The notes under the pieces are model-generated. The model saw only the letters and a list, made by a program, of their open reading frames with translations, was not told where the DNA came from and did no database searches. This document shows positions 53,028 through 60,953 of a stretch of 64,000 nucleotides of DNA, one piece after another (the first letter of the stretch is position 1; each line of letters opens with the position of its first letter). The DNA is taken from assembly GCF_020618475.1 (NCBI RefSeq), contig NZ_CP085335.1, positions 186,001 to 250,000 on the forward strand, written 5' to 3'. The position numbers and the translations under genes are program-made. The DNA comes from Haladaptatus halobius (GTDB taxonomy: Archaea > Halobacteriota > Halobacteria > Halobacteriales > Haladaptataceae).

Positions 53028-53234
53028 TTAACTCTCGAACGGCTCTTCGTCGCGGTGGTTGTCCACGTTCTGCTCGTCCGCGGCGGCGTCTTCACGATCT
53101 TGGTCGTTCTCGACCCTCGTCTCGTCTTCGAGTTCCTCTTCACGTCGTTGCTCGACCTCTTCCTCTCCTTCCGCTTCCTCCGATTCTTCTTTCTCCTTCG
53201 CCATCGTTCGGTCGCGTTCGTGTGGGTCACTCAT
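53028..53234 (-). CDS. small acidic charged protein
   Basis: A 68-residue protein starting MSDPHERDRTMAKEKEESEE and rich in Glu, Asp, Arg and Gln. It looks like an intrinsically disordered or coiled linker protein. It lies between rpa and the divergent histone gene and shares the 121-base promoter gap with the histone. Coding is supported by third-position G/C. The role is unknown; charge complementarity to DNA-binding proteins is a guess. Confidence 0.5.
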   Translation of the reverse strand: MSDPHERDRTMAKEKEESEEAEGEEEVEQRREEELEDETRVENDQDREDAAADEQNVDNHRDEEPFES

Positions 53235-53269
53235 CGTATCGAAAAATTCGCTTCCGACTTCCTTATTCG

Positions 53270-53330
53270 TACTGGCGGTTCGCAGCCGATCGGACGCGTT
53301 TGCCGCGAACGCCAGTAGGGAAAGATTAAG
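53270..53330 (+). promoter_or_regulatory. histone promoter with imperfect inverted repeat
   Basis: A near-perfect inverted repeat has arms TACTGGCGGTTCG (53270-53282) and CGAACGCCAGTA (53306-53317). The second arm is the reverse complement of the first minus one G, and the spacer is 23 bases. It stands just upstream of GAAAGATTAAGG (53320-53331), which holds a TATA-like element about 27-30 bases before the histone ATG at 53356. It could be an operator or, if transcribed, a hairpin. Confidence 0.5.
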
Positions 53331-53355
53331 GGCGACTGCCTCCCGCTGTTGGATT

Positions 53356-53787
53356 ATGAGCGTTGAGCTTCCGTTTGCGCCGGTCGACACGATCATCCGA
53401 CGGAACGCGGGCGACCTTCGAGTGAGTGCGGGTGCTGCCGAAGAACTCGCGCGTCGCATCCAAGTTCACGGGGCTGACTTGGCTGAGGACGCCGCGAAGC
53501 AGGCGACGGCGGACAGACGGAAGACGCTGATGGCCGAGGATTTCGGCGTCCAGCAGGTCGTCGATAAGGACAACCTCACCCTGCCGGTCGCGCCGGTCGA
53601 CCGCATCGCTCGTCTCGACATCGATGACGATTATCGCGTCGCCATGGACGCGCGAATCGCGCTGGCGGACATCCTCGAAGATTACGCCAACAATGTCGCG
53701 TCGGCAGCGGCGATACTCGCACACCACGCAGACCGGCGAACGGTTAAGGGCGAAGACATCGAGACCTACTTTAGGCTGTTCGAATGA
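53356..53787 (+). CDS. doublet histone (two histone folds in one chain)
   Basis: A 143-residue haloarchaeal histone with two tandem histone folds. The first is about residues 3-65 (LPFAPVDTIIRRNAGDLRVSAGAAEEL) and the second about 75-143 (LPVAPVDRIARLDIDDDYRVAMDARIAL). Each has the core helix-strand pattern (RRKTLMAEDF and DRRTVKGEDIETYF at the ends). The fusion forms an internal dimer. It is acidic, as expected for a high-salt cytoplasm. The stop overlaps the deacetylase start by 4 bases. Confidence 0.93.
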   Translation: MSVELPFAPVDTIIRRNAGDLRVSAGAAEELARRIQVHGADLAEDAAKQATADRRKTLMAEDFGVQQVVDKDNLTLPVAPVDRIARLDIDDDYRVAMDARIALADILEDYANNVASAAAILAHHADRRTVKGEDIETYFRLFE

Positions 53788-54800
53788 AGTTCGGCTACAG
53801 CGAAGTCTGCTTGGCACACGACACGGGCAAGCGCCATCCCGAGAACCCGGATCGCCTCCGCGCGATTCGGAAGGCGCTCACGCGTAAGCACGGCGTCGAG
53901 TACGTCGAAGCCGACTCGGCGACGGAATCCGAGGTCACCGCCGTCCACGACGCGGGCTACGTCGACGAGTTCCGCGAGTTCTGCGCGAGCGGCGGCGGAA
54001 ACTGGGATCCCGACACGGTCGCCGTCGAGGAGACGTGGGACGCCGCGCTCGAAAGTGCTGGACTAGCGTGCTGGGCGGCGGACGCTGCGCTAGCGGGCGA
54101 AGACGGACGCCAGACTCCCTTCTCGCTCGGCCGCCCGCCGGGGCATCACGCCGTGGCCGACGACGCCATGGGTTTCTGCTTCTTCAACAACGCCGCCGTC
54201 GCGGCCCAGTTGGTCATCGACGCAGGCGACGCCGAGCGAGTCGCCATCCTTGACTGGGACGTTCACCACGGAAACGGCACGCAGGACATCTTCTACGACG
54301 ATGAAGACGTGTTCTACGCCTCGATACACGAAGATGGCCTCTACCCTGGCACGGGCGAAATCGACGAGTCGGGGATGGGCGACGGAAGGGGGGCGACGCT
54401 CAACGCGCCGCTTCCGGCGGGGTCGGGCGACCCGGAGTACCGCACCGTCTTCGACGAACTCGTCGCGCCCGCTTTCGCCGCGTTCGACCCGGACTTAGTG
54501 CTGGTGAGCGCGGGGTTCGACGCCCACCGTCATGACCCCATCTCGCGGATGCGCGTCTCGACGGACGGGTACGGCATGCTGACGGCGCGCGTTCGGGAGA
54601 CGGCTGACGAGGCGGGGGCGGCCCCCGCCTTCGTCCTCGAAGGCGGGTACGGACTCGACACGCTCTCGGACGGAGTTGCGATGGTTCACGAGGTGTTCGA
54701 CGGAATGGAGCCGGTGGTTTCCGAGGAAGAGGCGAACGAGGACGTGCTAGAACTCGTTTCGGGCGTGCGTGACTCACACCCGCTCTTGGATTCGGCTTAG
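53784..54800 (+). CDS. histone deacetylase family protein
   Basis: A 338-residue class II HDAC / acetoin-utilisation-type enzyme. The active site shows the paired His in GRPPGHHAVADDA, zinc ligands in LDWDVHHGNGTQDIFY and the later Asp in VSAGFDAHRHDPI, and GGYGLDTLSDGV follows. Overlap with the histone gene (ATGA) indicates translational coupling. Whether it removes acetyl groups from the histone or from small polyamines is not known. Confidence 0.93.
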   Translation: MKFGYSEVCLAHDTGKRHPENPDRLRAIRKALTRKHGVEYVEADSATESEVTAVHDAGYVDEFREFCASGGGNWDPDTVAVEETWDAALESAGLACWAADAALAGEDGRQTPFSLGRPPGHHAVADDAMGFCFFNNAAVAAQLVIDAGDAERVAILDWDVHHGNGTQDIFYDDEDVFYASIHEDGLYPGTGEIDESGMGDGRGATLNAPLPAGSGDPEYRTVFDELVAPAFAAFDPDLVLVSAGFDAHRHDPISRMRVSTDGYGMLTARVRETADEAGAAPAFVLEGGYGLDTLSDGVAMVHEVFDGMEPVVSEEEANEDVLELVSGVRDSHPLLDSA

Positions 54801-55005
54801 GGTTTAAAGTTCAGGGTCACTTGAGCGAGACGGTCGCTTACGGACTCTTGGTGATTCTGGTAAGACGACCACAGCTCTCGTGCTTTTAGGACACCATGAC
54901 GACTCTCGATTAACCAACGAGGGTCTATAGGAACTTCCAGACGACGTTTTCGTCCGACTCACCGGAGTCAGTGCGCTCGGAGTTATTGAACCGAACACTC
55001 GCCTC

Positions 55006-55182
55006 TCACTCGGCGTACTGTTCGGGATCGTTTTCGAACTCGGTTTCGTGCTCCGACGAGCAGAAGTAGTACGTCTCGCCCTCGTATTCCATCGTCGCGG
55101 GGGCGAACTCCGTCTCCTGAAAGTCGGTCTCTTGCGGACTCTCGACGTCAACGTCGGTGCCGCAGATGATGCACGTGGGCAT
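55006..55182 (-). CDS. YHS-domain metal-binding protein
   Basis: A 58-residue protein with MPTCIICGTDV at the N terminus and the YHS/TRASH motif YYFCSSEHETEFENDPEQY at the C terminus. This gives four cysteines for zinc or copper binding. It stands alone between the deacetylase and the glycan operon; the 205-base gap 54801-55005 on its left shows no gene. The family is linked to metal-sensing or electron carriers. No further role is clear. Confidence 0.8.
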   Translation of the reverse strand: MPTCIICGTDVDVESPQETDFQETEFAPATMEYEGETYYFCSSEHETEFENDPEQYAE

Positions 55183-55247
55183 GCTTCGTTATCCGGCGCG
55201 TATCACCGAGGGATTTGTGGCCCATCGCTTTCGAACCTTACCTGTAA

Positions 55248-55256
55248 TTTATATTT
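55248..55256 (+). promoter_or_regulatory. promoter of the glycan operon
   Basis: TTTATATTT lies about 45 bases before the first gene's ATG (55297), so transcripts would have a 5' leader of about 20 nt, unlike the leaderless pattern common here. This is the only promoter evident for the four coupled genes. Confidence 0.5.
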
Positions 55257-55296
55257 TGACGCGGTGTAGGGTCGTCAGACCTTACGGGATGGGCCG

Positions 55297-56475
55297 ATGA
55301 GACAGGAATCACAAAGCGTCTCTGCAGCGGTGTTGCACGACCGATTCCCCGGAATCGGGGGCGGAGAGCAGTTCGCCATCGAGGCGGCACGCGTGCTCGA
55401 CGCGCCGATGTACACGATGTACGTCGCCGAAGGCGTCGAACTTCCGGACGACGTTCGAGTCGTTCCGATACGACAGGAGAAGTACACTCGGGGTGTCTCC
55501 GGGCGGTTCCTCGAATGGAAGAACGAGGGGATGAACCCCTTGGAGACGCTGTCAGTCGCGCTAGACATGACGGACGCCCACGACGAACTGGCGGGGTACG
55601 ACGTGCTCGTCGAGAGCGCCCCTCTCTCGAAGTCCTACGTCCCGCAGGTCGGGCAGACGGTGCTTCACTATCCACACAGCCCGCCGCGGTGGCTCTACGA
55701 CCTCTACGGCGAGCGTCTCTCGGCGTTCGATTACCCCGGCGTTCAGTTCGCGTTGAAGGCGTACGCGAAGGGGTGGCGCGCGCTCGACAAAGAGGCCAAC
55801 GACTACGTCGACCGATTCGTCGCCAACAGCGAACTCGTCCGCGACCGCGTCCAGCGGTACTACGACCGGGACGCCGCCGTCATCTATCCGCCGGTGACCG
55901 GCGAGTGGCGCGACGAGGGCGACGACGGCTACTTCGTGACGTGGTCGCGCCTCGCCCCCGAGAAGCGGATCGATCTCGTCATCGATGCGTTCACAGACTT
56001 GGACGAACGCCTCCTCGTCGTGGGCGACGGCGAGGAACGCGAGAAACTCGAACGGAAGGCCCGAGGGAACGACAACATCGAGATGCGCGGATACGTGGAG
56101 CGTATCGAGGACGTGGTCGCCCGCGCCACTGCCATCGTGTACGCGCCCAAAGACGAGGATTTCGGCCTCGTCGGGGCGGAGGCGCTGTCGGCCGGAAAAC
56201 CCCTCATCGGCGTGAACGAGGGTTACACCCGCCAGCAGGTCGTCGAAGGAACGACCGGCCTCCGATTCGAACCGACCGTCGCGTCGCTGCGGGATGCCAT
56301 CGACCGATTCGACCCGCACGACTTCGACGCCGCCGAGATTCGGCGATTCGCCGAACGGTACGACAGGACGACGTTCGCGGATAGCCTTCTGAACCTCGTC
56401 AACAGGACCCACGCGGAAGCCGCCTCGAAGCGCTCCGCGGTCGACAATGATACGGAAACCGTACGAATCCGCTGA
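55297..56475 (+). CDS. GT4-family glycosyltransferase
   Basis: A 392-residue GT-B enzyme. The N-terminal acceptor-binding domain begins AAVLHDRFPGIGGGEQFAIEAA. The C-terminal part has FVANSELVRDRV, the donor-binding SRLAPEKRIDLVIDAF and the catalytic-region PKDEDFGLVGAEALSAGKP. It would transfer a sugar from a nucleotide or lipid donor in surface glycan synthesis at the cytoplasmic face. The next gene overlaps its end by 29 bases. Confidence 0.9.
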   Translation: MRQESQSVSAAVLHDRFPGIGGGEQFAIEAARVLDAPMYTMYVAEGVELPDDVRVVPIRQEKYTRGVSGRFLEWKNEGMNPLETLSVALDMTDAHDELAGYDVLVESAPLSKSYVPQVGQTVLHYPHSPPRWLYDLYGERLSAFDYPGVQFALKAYAKGWRALDKEANDYVDRFVANSELVRDRVQRYYDRDAAVIYPPVTGEWRDEGDDGYFVTWSRLAPEKRIDLVIDAFTDLDERLLVVGDGEEREKLERKARGNDNIEMRGYVERIEDVVARATAIVYAPKDEDFGLVGAEALSAGKPLIGVNEGYTRQQVVEGTTGLRFEPTVASLRDAIDRFDPHDFDAAEIRRFAERYDRTTFADSLLNLVNRTHAEAASKRSAVDNDTETVRIR

Positions 56476-57118
56476 GCCTCGCGTCTCGGTCGTGATTCCG
56501 ACCCTCCCGGCGAACGACCACGACCGGGTGGTCGCCGACCTCCGCGAACAGACGACGCGCGACTTCGAGGTGCTGGTGGTGGACGACGCGAGCCTCGACA
56601 TCTGTGAGGCGCGAAACGCCGGTATCGAGGCCGCGAGCGCCGACGTGGTGGCGCTCACCGACGACGACTGTCGCCCTCCGCCGGAGTGGGTGGCTCGCGC
56701 CGACGAGGCGCTCTCGGACGATGCCGTCTGCGTCGAAGGGCGCGTCGAGGGGGGACGAACCTACCGCGGCGAAGGGAAGTACGTCGGCTGTAATCTCGCG
56801 TTCGACCGCGAGACCGCCCTCGCCGCCGGCGGATTTCGGAGCGAGTACGCCGGATGGCGCGACGACACCGAGTTCGGGTGGCGCATGGAAGAGTCCGGCC
56901 CCTGTCGCTACGACCCGAATCTGGTGATGTCCCACCCCGACCGGACGCGCGCCAGCATCGACGACGAGAAGGAGGCGCGCCTGCGACGCGAGTACCCGAC
57001 CCGCTACGAGGAGCGAATCGTCCCGGATACGACGCTCGGGTGCGTCAACGACTGGCTCTGGCGACGGGGGTTCTGGGACGCTATCGACAGGGTACGCTAC
57101 CCCGGGGGGAGTCGATGA
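56447..57118 (+). CDS. GT2-family glycosyltransferase
   Basis: A 223-residue GT-A transferase. The N terminus RVSVVIPTLPANDHDRVVADL is the family start, then VLVVDDASLDICEARNAGIEAA and the Asp-rich DVVALTDDDCRPP (metal-binding). Compared with full GT2 members it is short. The start at 56447 overlaps the GT4 gene by 29 bases, and the stop overlaps the sulfatase-like start by 4. Confidence 0.88.
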   Translation: MIRKPYESAEPRVSVVIPTLPANDHDRVVADLREQTTRDFEVLVVDDASLDICEARNAGIEAASADVVALTDDDCRPPPEWVARADEALSDDAVCVEGRVEGGRTYRGEGKYVGCNLAFDRETALAAGGFRSEYAGWRDDTEFGWRMEESGPCRYDPNLVMSHPDRTRASIDDEKEARLRREYPTRYEERIVPDTTLGCVNDWLWRRGFWDAIDRVRYPGGSR

Positions 57119-58416
57119 AGGTCGCGCTCGTCGTCCTCGACACCCTACGAAAGGACGCCTTCGACGAGCAATTCGACTGGCTCCCCGGCCAGCGGTTCGA
57201 GAACGCCTACTCCACGTCCCACTGGACCGTCCCGGCCCACGCCTCCCTATTCGCGGGGAAGTACGCGAGCGAACTCGGCGTTTACGCCGGAGCGCAACTG
57301 TTCGACTGTCCGGAACCGGCGCTCGCCGAGTCGTTCAGGGACGCGGGCTACACGACCCGCGCGTTCAGCGCGAACGTGAACGTCTCCCGGCCGTTCGACT
57401 TCCACCGCGGCTTCGACCAGTTCGAAGGGAGTTGGCGGCTTCGGGCGCTCTCCGAGAACGTCTTCGACTGGGACGGCTTCATCGCCGAGACGCGGGAGAT
57501 GGGACCGGAACGCTACCTGTTCGCCCTACGCGACGTGCTCGCCGGCGACAGCGATACGATCCCCTCGCTCAAACGCGGCGCGCTGCTCAAACTCCGCGAT
57601 CTGGGCTGGGGTCGGACGACCCGCGACGACGGGGCGACCGAGGCGCTCCGATTCGTCCGCGAAACCGACTTCGGCGACGACGAGTTCCTGTTCGTCAACC
57701 TGATGGAAGCGCACACGCCCTACGCCCCGCCCGAGGAGTACCGGACGGTCGAACCGCCCGAACTGAACGGGTTGCGGGCGACGCTCGACGCGCCGGACGC
57801 CGACCCGGACAGGATTCGGCGAGCGTACCGGGATAGCGTCTGCTACCTCTCCGACGCCTACCGCGCCATCTTCGCGGAACTCCGCGAGGAGTTCGACTAC
57901 GTCGTCACCCTCGCCGACCACGGCGAGGCGCTCGGCGAGTACGACGCGTGGGAGCACCTCTGCGGGCTGTACCCCGACGTGACGCGAATCCCGCTCTGCG
58001 TCTGGGGTGACGGACTCGACGGAACCCGCGACGAGACGGTGAGCTTACTCGACGTTCACGGGACGATGCTGGACATCGCCGACCTCGACGCCGAATCGCG
58101 GGGGCGATGCTTGCTCGGCAGGTTGGACGAAAGGTCCTGGCTGGCGGAGTACCATGGCCTGACGAACCGCCACCGAACGTCGCTCGCCGGGGACGGCTTC
58201 GACACCGCACCGCTCGACGCCGAACTGCACGCACTGGTCGCGCCGGGCTACTACGGCTGGGAGACGCCGGATGGCTTCCGCGAACTAGGCGAAATAGACA
58301 AGCCGCGCGAGCGAATCGAAACGCTCGTGAACCGACTCGAACGGAGAGCGGTCGAGAACGACGTGGCCGTCTCGGAGGCCGTCGAGAACCAACTCCGGGA
58401 CTTGGGCTACGCGTGA
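57115..58416 (+). CDS. sulfatase / alkaline-phosphatase-superfamily protein
   Basis: A 433-residue cytoplasmic-type protein with the metal-binding start VALVVLDTLRKDAF, a nucleophile region STSHWTVPAHASLFAGKYASELG (Thr in place of the Cys/Ser of true sulfatases) and TLADHGEALGEYDAWEH. It is like the enzymes that transfer or remove sulfate or phosphoryl groups on glycans. No signal peptide is present. It is coupled to the gene before (ATGA) and the flippase after (GTGA). Confidence 0.85.
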   Translation: MKVALVVLDTLRKDAFDEQFDWLPGQRFENAYSTSHWTVPAHASLFAGKYASELGVYAGAQLFDCPEPALAESFRDAGYTTRAFSANVNVSRPFDFHRGFDQFEGSWRLRALSENVFDWDGFIAETREMGPERYLFALRDVLAGDSDTIPSLKRGALLKLRDLGWGRTTRDDGATEALRFVRETDFGDDEFLFVNLMEAHTPYAPPEEYRTVEPPELNGLRATLDAPDADPDRIRRAYRDSVCYLSDAYRAIFAELREEFDYVVTLADHGEALGEYDAWEHLCGLYPDVTRIPLCVWGDGLDGTRDETVSLLDVHGTMLDIADLDAESRGRCLLGRLDERSWLAEYHGLTNRHRTSLAGDGFDTAPLDAELHALVAPGYYGWETPDGFRELGEIDKPRERIETLVNRLERRAVENDVAVSEAVENQLRDLGYA

Positions 58417-59870
58417 GCGAAGCGGCGGGCATCAGCCTCAGCAAGGAGACGCTGGGCGGAACGGTCGCCCAGTTCACGATGGCGGCCATCGGGTTCGCCG
58501 GGACGGTCATCTTCGCGCGGTGGCTCGGCCCGAGCGCGTTCGGGGGTGTCTACCTGCTGTACGCGCTGGCGAAGCTCGCCGATCGACCGATGAACGGTTG
58601 GTCGCTGGCGGCGAAGAAACGCCTCTCCGAGTCCGACGCGCTCCGGCCGCCCGCGTTCGGAGCGCAACTGCTGTTCGACGCCGGCTGGGTCGTTCTCGCG
58701 TGTGTCGCCGTGTTCGCCGCCGCAGACGCCCTCCGGGGGTACACGAGACTCGCGGCCGCCCCCCTCCTGCTCGTCCTCCTGCTCGCCACCGAATCGGCGT
58801 ACGAGACCGTCGACAGCCTCGTCCAAGGTCGCGGGCGAATCAGCGCCGCGACGTGGATAGATACTGTTCGGTCGGTGCTCACCCTCCCGCTTCAGATCGG
58901 CTTCGTCTGGCTCCTCAGCACCGCCGGAACGGTCGCCGCCGCCGGGATGGTATACGGACTCGCGGCCGCCTCGGCGCTGACGTTCCCCCTCGCGGCCGCG
59001 TTCGTCGGGGTTCGGCCCGCACTCCCGTCAGGCGCGTTCGTCCGGAGCCTCGCCGACTACGCTCGGTACAGCATCCCGACGACGGCGTTGGGGACGACAT
59101 ACGACCGCCTCGACGTGCTCCTGCTTGGCTTCCTGCTCGCGCCCGCCGCGGCCGGGTTCTACGAGGTGGCGTGGAAGCTCACGCTTCCGGCGGTGTTTGT
59201 CGCCGACGTGGCAGGGCGCGGACTGATGGCGGCGGTGAGCGCCCGCAGGGCGCAAGGTGCGAGCGTCGGGCGGGACGTATCGAACACCGTCGCCTACGCC
59301 GGGGTGCTCGCGTTTCCCATCTTCTTCGGGGCGCTCGCACTGTCCGAATCGCTCGTCGTGACGGTGTACGGACCGGCGTATCGGGAAGCCGCCCTCCTGC
59401 TGGTCGGGTTGGCCGGTTATCGCGTCGTCCGCACGCAGAGCGGTCCGCTCCTCCAGGCGGTCAACGGCTTGGACAGACCGGATATCGCCATGCGGCTCTC
59501 CGCGGTCGCGGTGGCCGCGAACCTCGTTCTCGGCGTCCTGCTCACGCTACGATTCGGCCCCATCGGCGTCGTCGTCGCCACGCTGGTCGCGGAGACGCTC
59601 CGGTATCTCGGTACCCTCCTGTTCCTCCGGCGAACGGTGTCGGGGTTCGTTCCCGTCTCGCGTCCAATGGTCGCCCAAATCGGGGCGAGCCTCGTCATGT
59701 TCGTCGTCGTGTCGACGGCTCACGCCTCGCTCCCCATCCGGTCGTGGGTCGACCTCGCGGTGCTCGTCTCGCTCGGCGGGGTCGTCTACATTGGTGTCCT
59801 CCTCGCCGCGAGTCCGGAAACCAGACACACGCTCGACGAGGCGGTTCGCGGAACGTTCGCCTCGCCCTGA
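58413..59870 (+). CDS. oligosaccharide flippase (MOP superfamily)
   Basis: A 485-residue membrane protein with 12 to 14 predicted helices, starting SEAAGISLSKETLGGTVAQFTMAAIGFAGTVIFARWLGPSAFG, the classic Wzx-like N terminus. It would flip lipid-linked glycans to the outside of the membrane. A GTG start overlaps the sulfatase-like stop by 4 bases. With the two glycosyltransferases it makes a short glycan-export operon. Confidence 0.9.
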   Translation: MSEAAGISLSKETLGGTVAQFTMAAIGFAGTVIFARWLGPSAFGGVYLLYALAKLADRPMNGWSLAAKKRLSESDALRPPAFGAQLLFDAGWVVLACVAVFAAADALRGYTRLAAAPLLLVLLLATESAYETVDSLVQGRGRISAATWIDTVRSVLTLPLQIGFVWLLSTAGTVAAAGMVYGLAAASALTFPLAAAFVGVRPALPSGAFVRSLADYARYSIPTTALGTTYDRLDVLLLGFLLAPAAAGFYEVAWKLTLPAVFVADVAGRGLMAAVSARRAQGASVGRDVSNTVAYAGVLAFPIFFGALALSESLVVTVYGPAYREAALLLVGLAGYRVVRTQSGPLLQAVNGLDRPDIAMRLSAVAVAANLVLGVLLTLRFGPIGVVVATLVAETLRYLGTLLFLRRTVSGFVPVSRPMVAQIGASLVMFVVVSTAHASLPIRSWVDLAVLVSLGGVVYIGVLLAASPETRHTLDEAVRGTFASP

Positions 59871-60005
59871 CCCGTCGATTCGCCCTTTCGAGACCTCGTC
59901 CGACGCTCCACGACGAGCGTCTCCACTCCTCCGAAATTCCGCGAACCGATCCGAACGGACGGGAAGCCAGAAGCTATAATGACGTTTGGCAACGAAGGAA
60001 CCGTG

Positions 60006-60395
60006 ATGGCGCTCTTCGAAATCAACCTCGAAAAACCCGCGCTCGTCGAAGAACGAGTGTACAGCGACGAGGACGCAGTACCCACCGGTAGGGAGCCGAA
60101 GTCCGAGTCCGAACCGTCCGGAGGACGGTCGCTCGGGAAGCTACTCGGCCCGGTGCTCGGTCTGGTGGTGATCGCCGGCCTCGGCATGCTCTTTCGCAAG
60201 CTTCGTTCGTCGTCAGACGACGACGAAGTGACGGAAGAGACGATCGAACAACCGACCGAACCCGAGGCAGACGAGTCCAGCCGGTCTCGACTGGCGCGCG
60301 GTCGAAAGGCCGCTCGCGCGGTGGGGATTCTGGGAAGCCTGCTGGGTATTGTCGTCGTCGCGCGAAAAGTCCGCGGCGGGTCGTCGGACGAGTAA
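60006..60395 (+). CDS. membrane protein of unknown function
   Basis: A 129-residue protein beginning MALFEINLEKPALVEERVYS. It has a hydrophobic stretch near residues 50-66 (GPVLGLVVIAGLGMLF), an acidic loop (SSSDDDEVTEETIEQ) and a second hydrophobic stretch (AVGILGSLLGIVVVARKV). An ATG nine codons upstream (59979) is possible, but the family-like start is here. No function is recognised. Confidence 0.65.
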   Translation: MALFEINLEKPALVEERVYSDEDAVPTGREPKSESEPSGGRSLGKLLGPVLGLVVIAGLGMLFRKLRSSSDDDEVTEETIEQPTEPEADESSRSRLARGRKAARAVGILGSLLGIVVVARKVRGGSSDE

Positions 60396-60448
60396 CCGAA
60401 AATGACGTTTTTCTGAGGTCGGATTGGAGAATCGTGCCGTGCCAAGAG

Positions 60449-60456
60449 TTATATAG
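60449..60456 (+). promoter_or_regulatory. promoter of the FlaD/E-domain gene
   Basis: TTATATAG is a strong TATA-like element 37 bases before the ATG at 60486, giving a leader of about 10 bases. Its strength suggests the gene was, or is, well transcribed despite its internal stop. Confidence 0.5.
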
Positions 60457-60485
60457 GACGAAAGGGTTGTATTCGAAACATCAGA

Positions 60486-60953
60486 ATGGCTACCAATCCC
60501 GCAGACTACGACCTGCACGAGCTTCGCAGGATGGCCGACGAGGACGAGGAGGCGCTCAACCTCTCCGCGGGGGGCGACGGGCGAACGGCAGAAGACCTCT
60601 ACCGACTGGGCCAGCGCGAGGAGCTACTGAAACTCCAGACGAAGCTGCTGGCATCCGGGTCGCTTCCAGAGAAACACTATCTGACGGCGCTTCCGAACCG
60701 GTAAGGTGCCGAGGTCATTGTCTTCGAGTGGCTCGATTTCCTCATCGAGAAAGCCGGATTCGAGAACACCGGAAACGCGCTCTCGTACTACGAGGACGTG
60801 GACTGGCTGAGCGAAGCGGCCTACGAGAGCCTCCGGTCGTACATGTACGGGTTCTCGGAGGCAGATCGGTTCAGAGCGACCGGCCCCGCCGACCTCGATA
60901 CAAACGATCACGTGTTGAGTCTCGTCTACATCGCCCAGCTCGCGTTGCTGTAG
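60486..60953 (+). pseudogene. FlaD/E-domain (archaellum accessory) gene with in-frame TAA
   Basis: The frame starts MATNPADYDLHELRRMADED, and the FlaD/E domain begins KHYLTALPNR. TAA at 60702-60704 (codon 73) then falls where the family has Tyr (LPNRYGAEV). The same frame resumes at once with GAEVIVFEWLDFLIEKAGFEN and runs to a normal stop at 60951-60953. One TAT/TAC-to-TAA change accounts for the break. FlaD/E (ArlD/E) proteins link the archaellum motor to chemotaxis. No other arl or che gene is nearby, so this was a stand-alone copy. Confidence 0.75.

Noticed and set aside
53059-53355. An N-terminal extension of the histone by about 99 codons in the same frame
   Set aside because: The extension is Ser/Arg-rich and unlike any histone tail. 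The ATG at 53356 has the correct start and a TATA element behind it.
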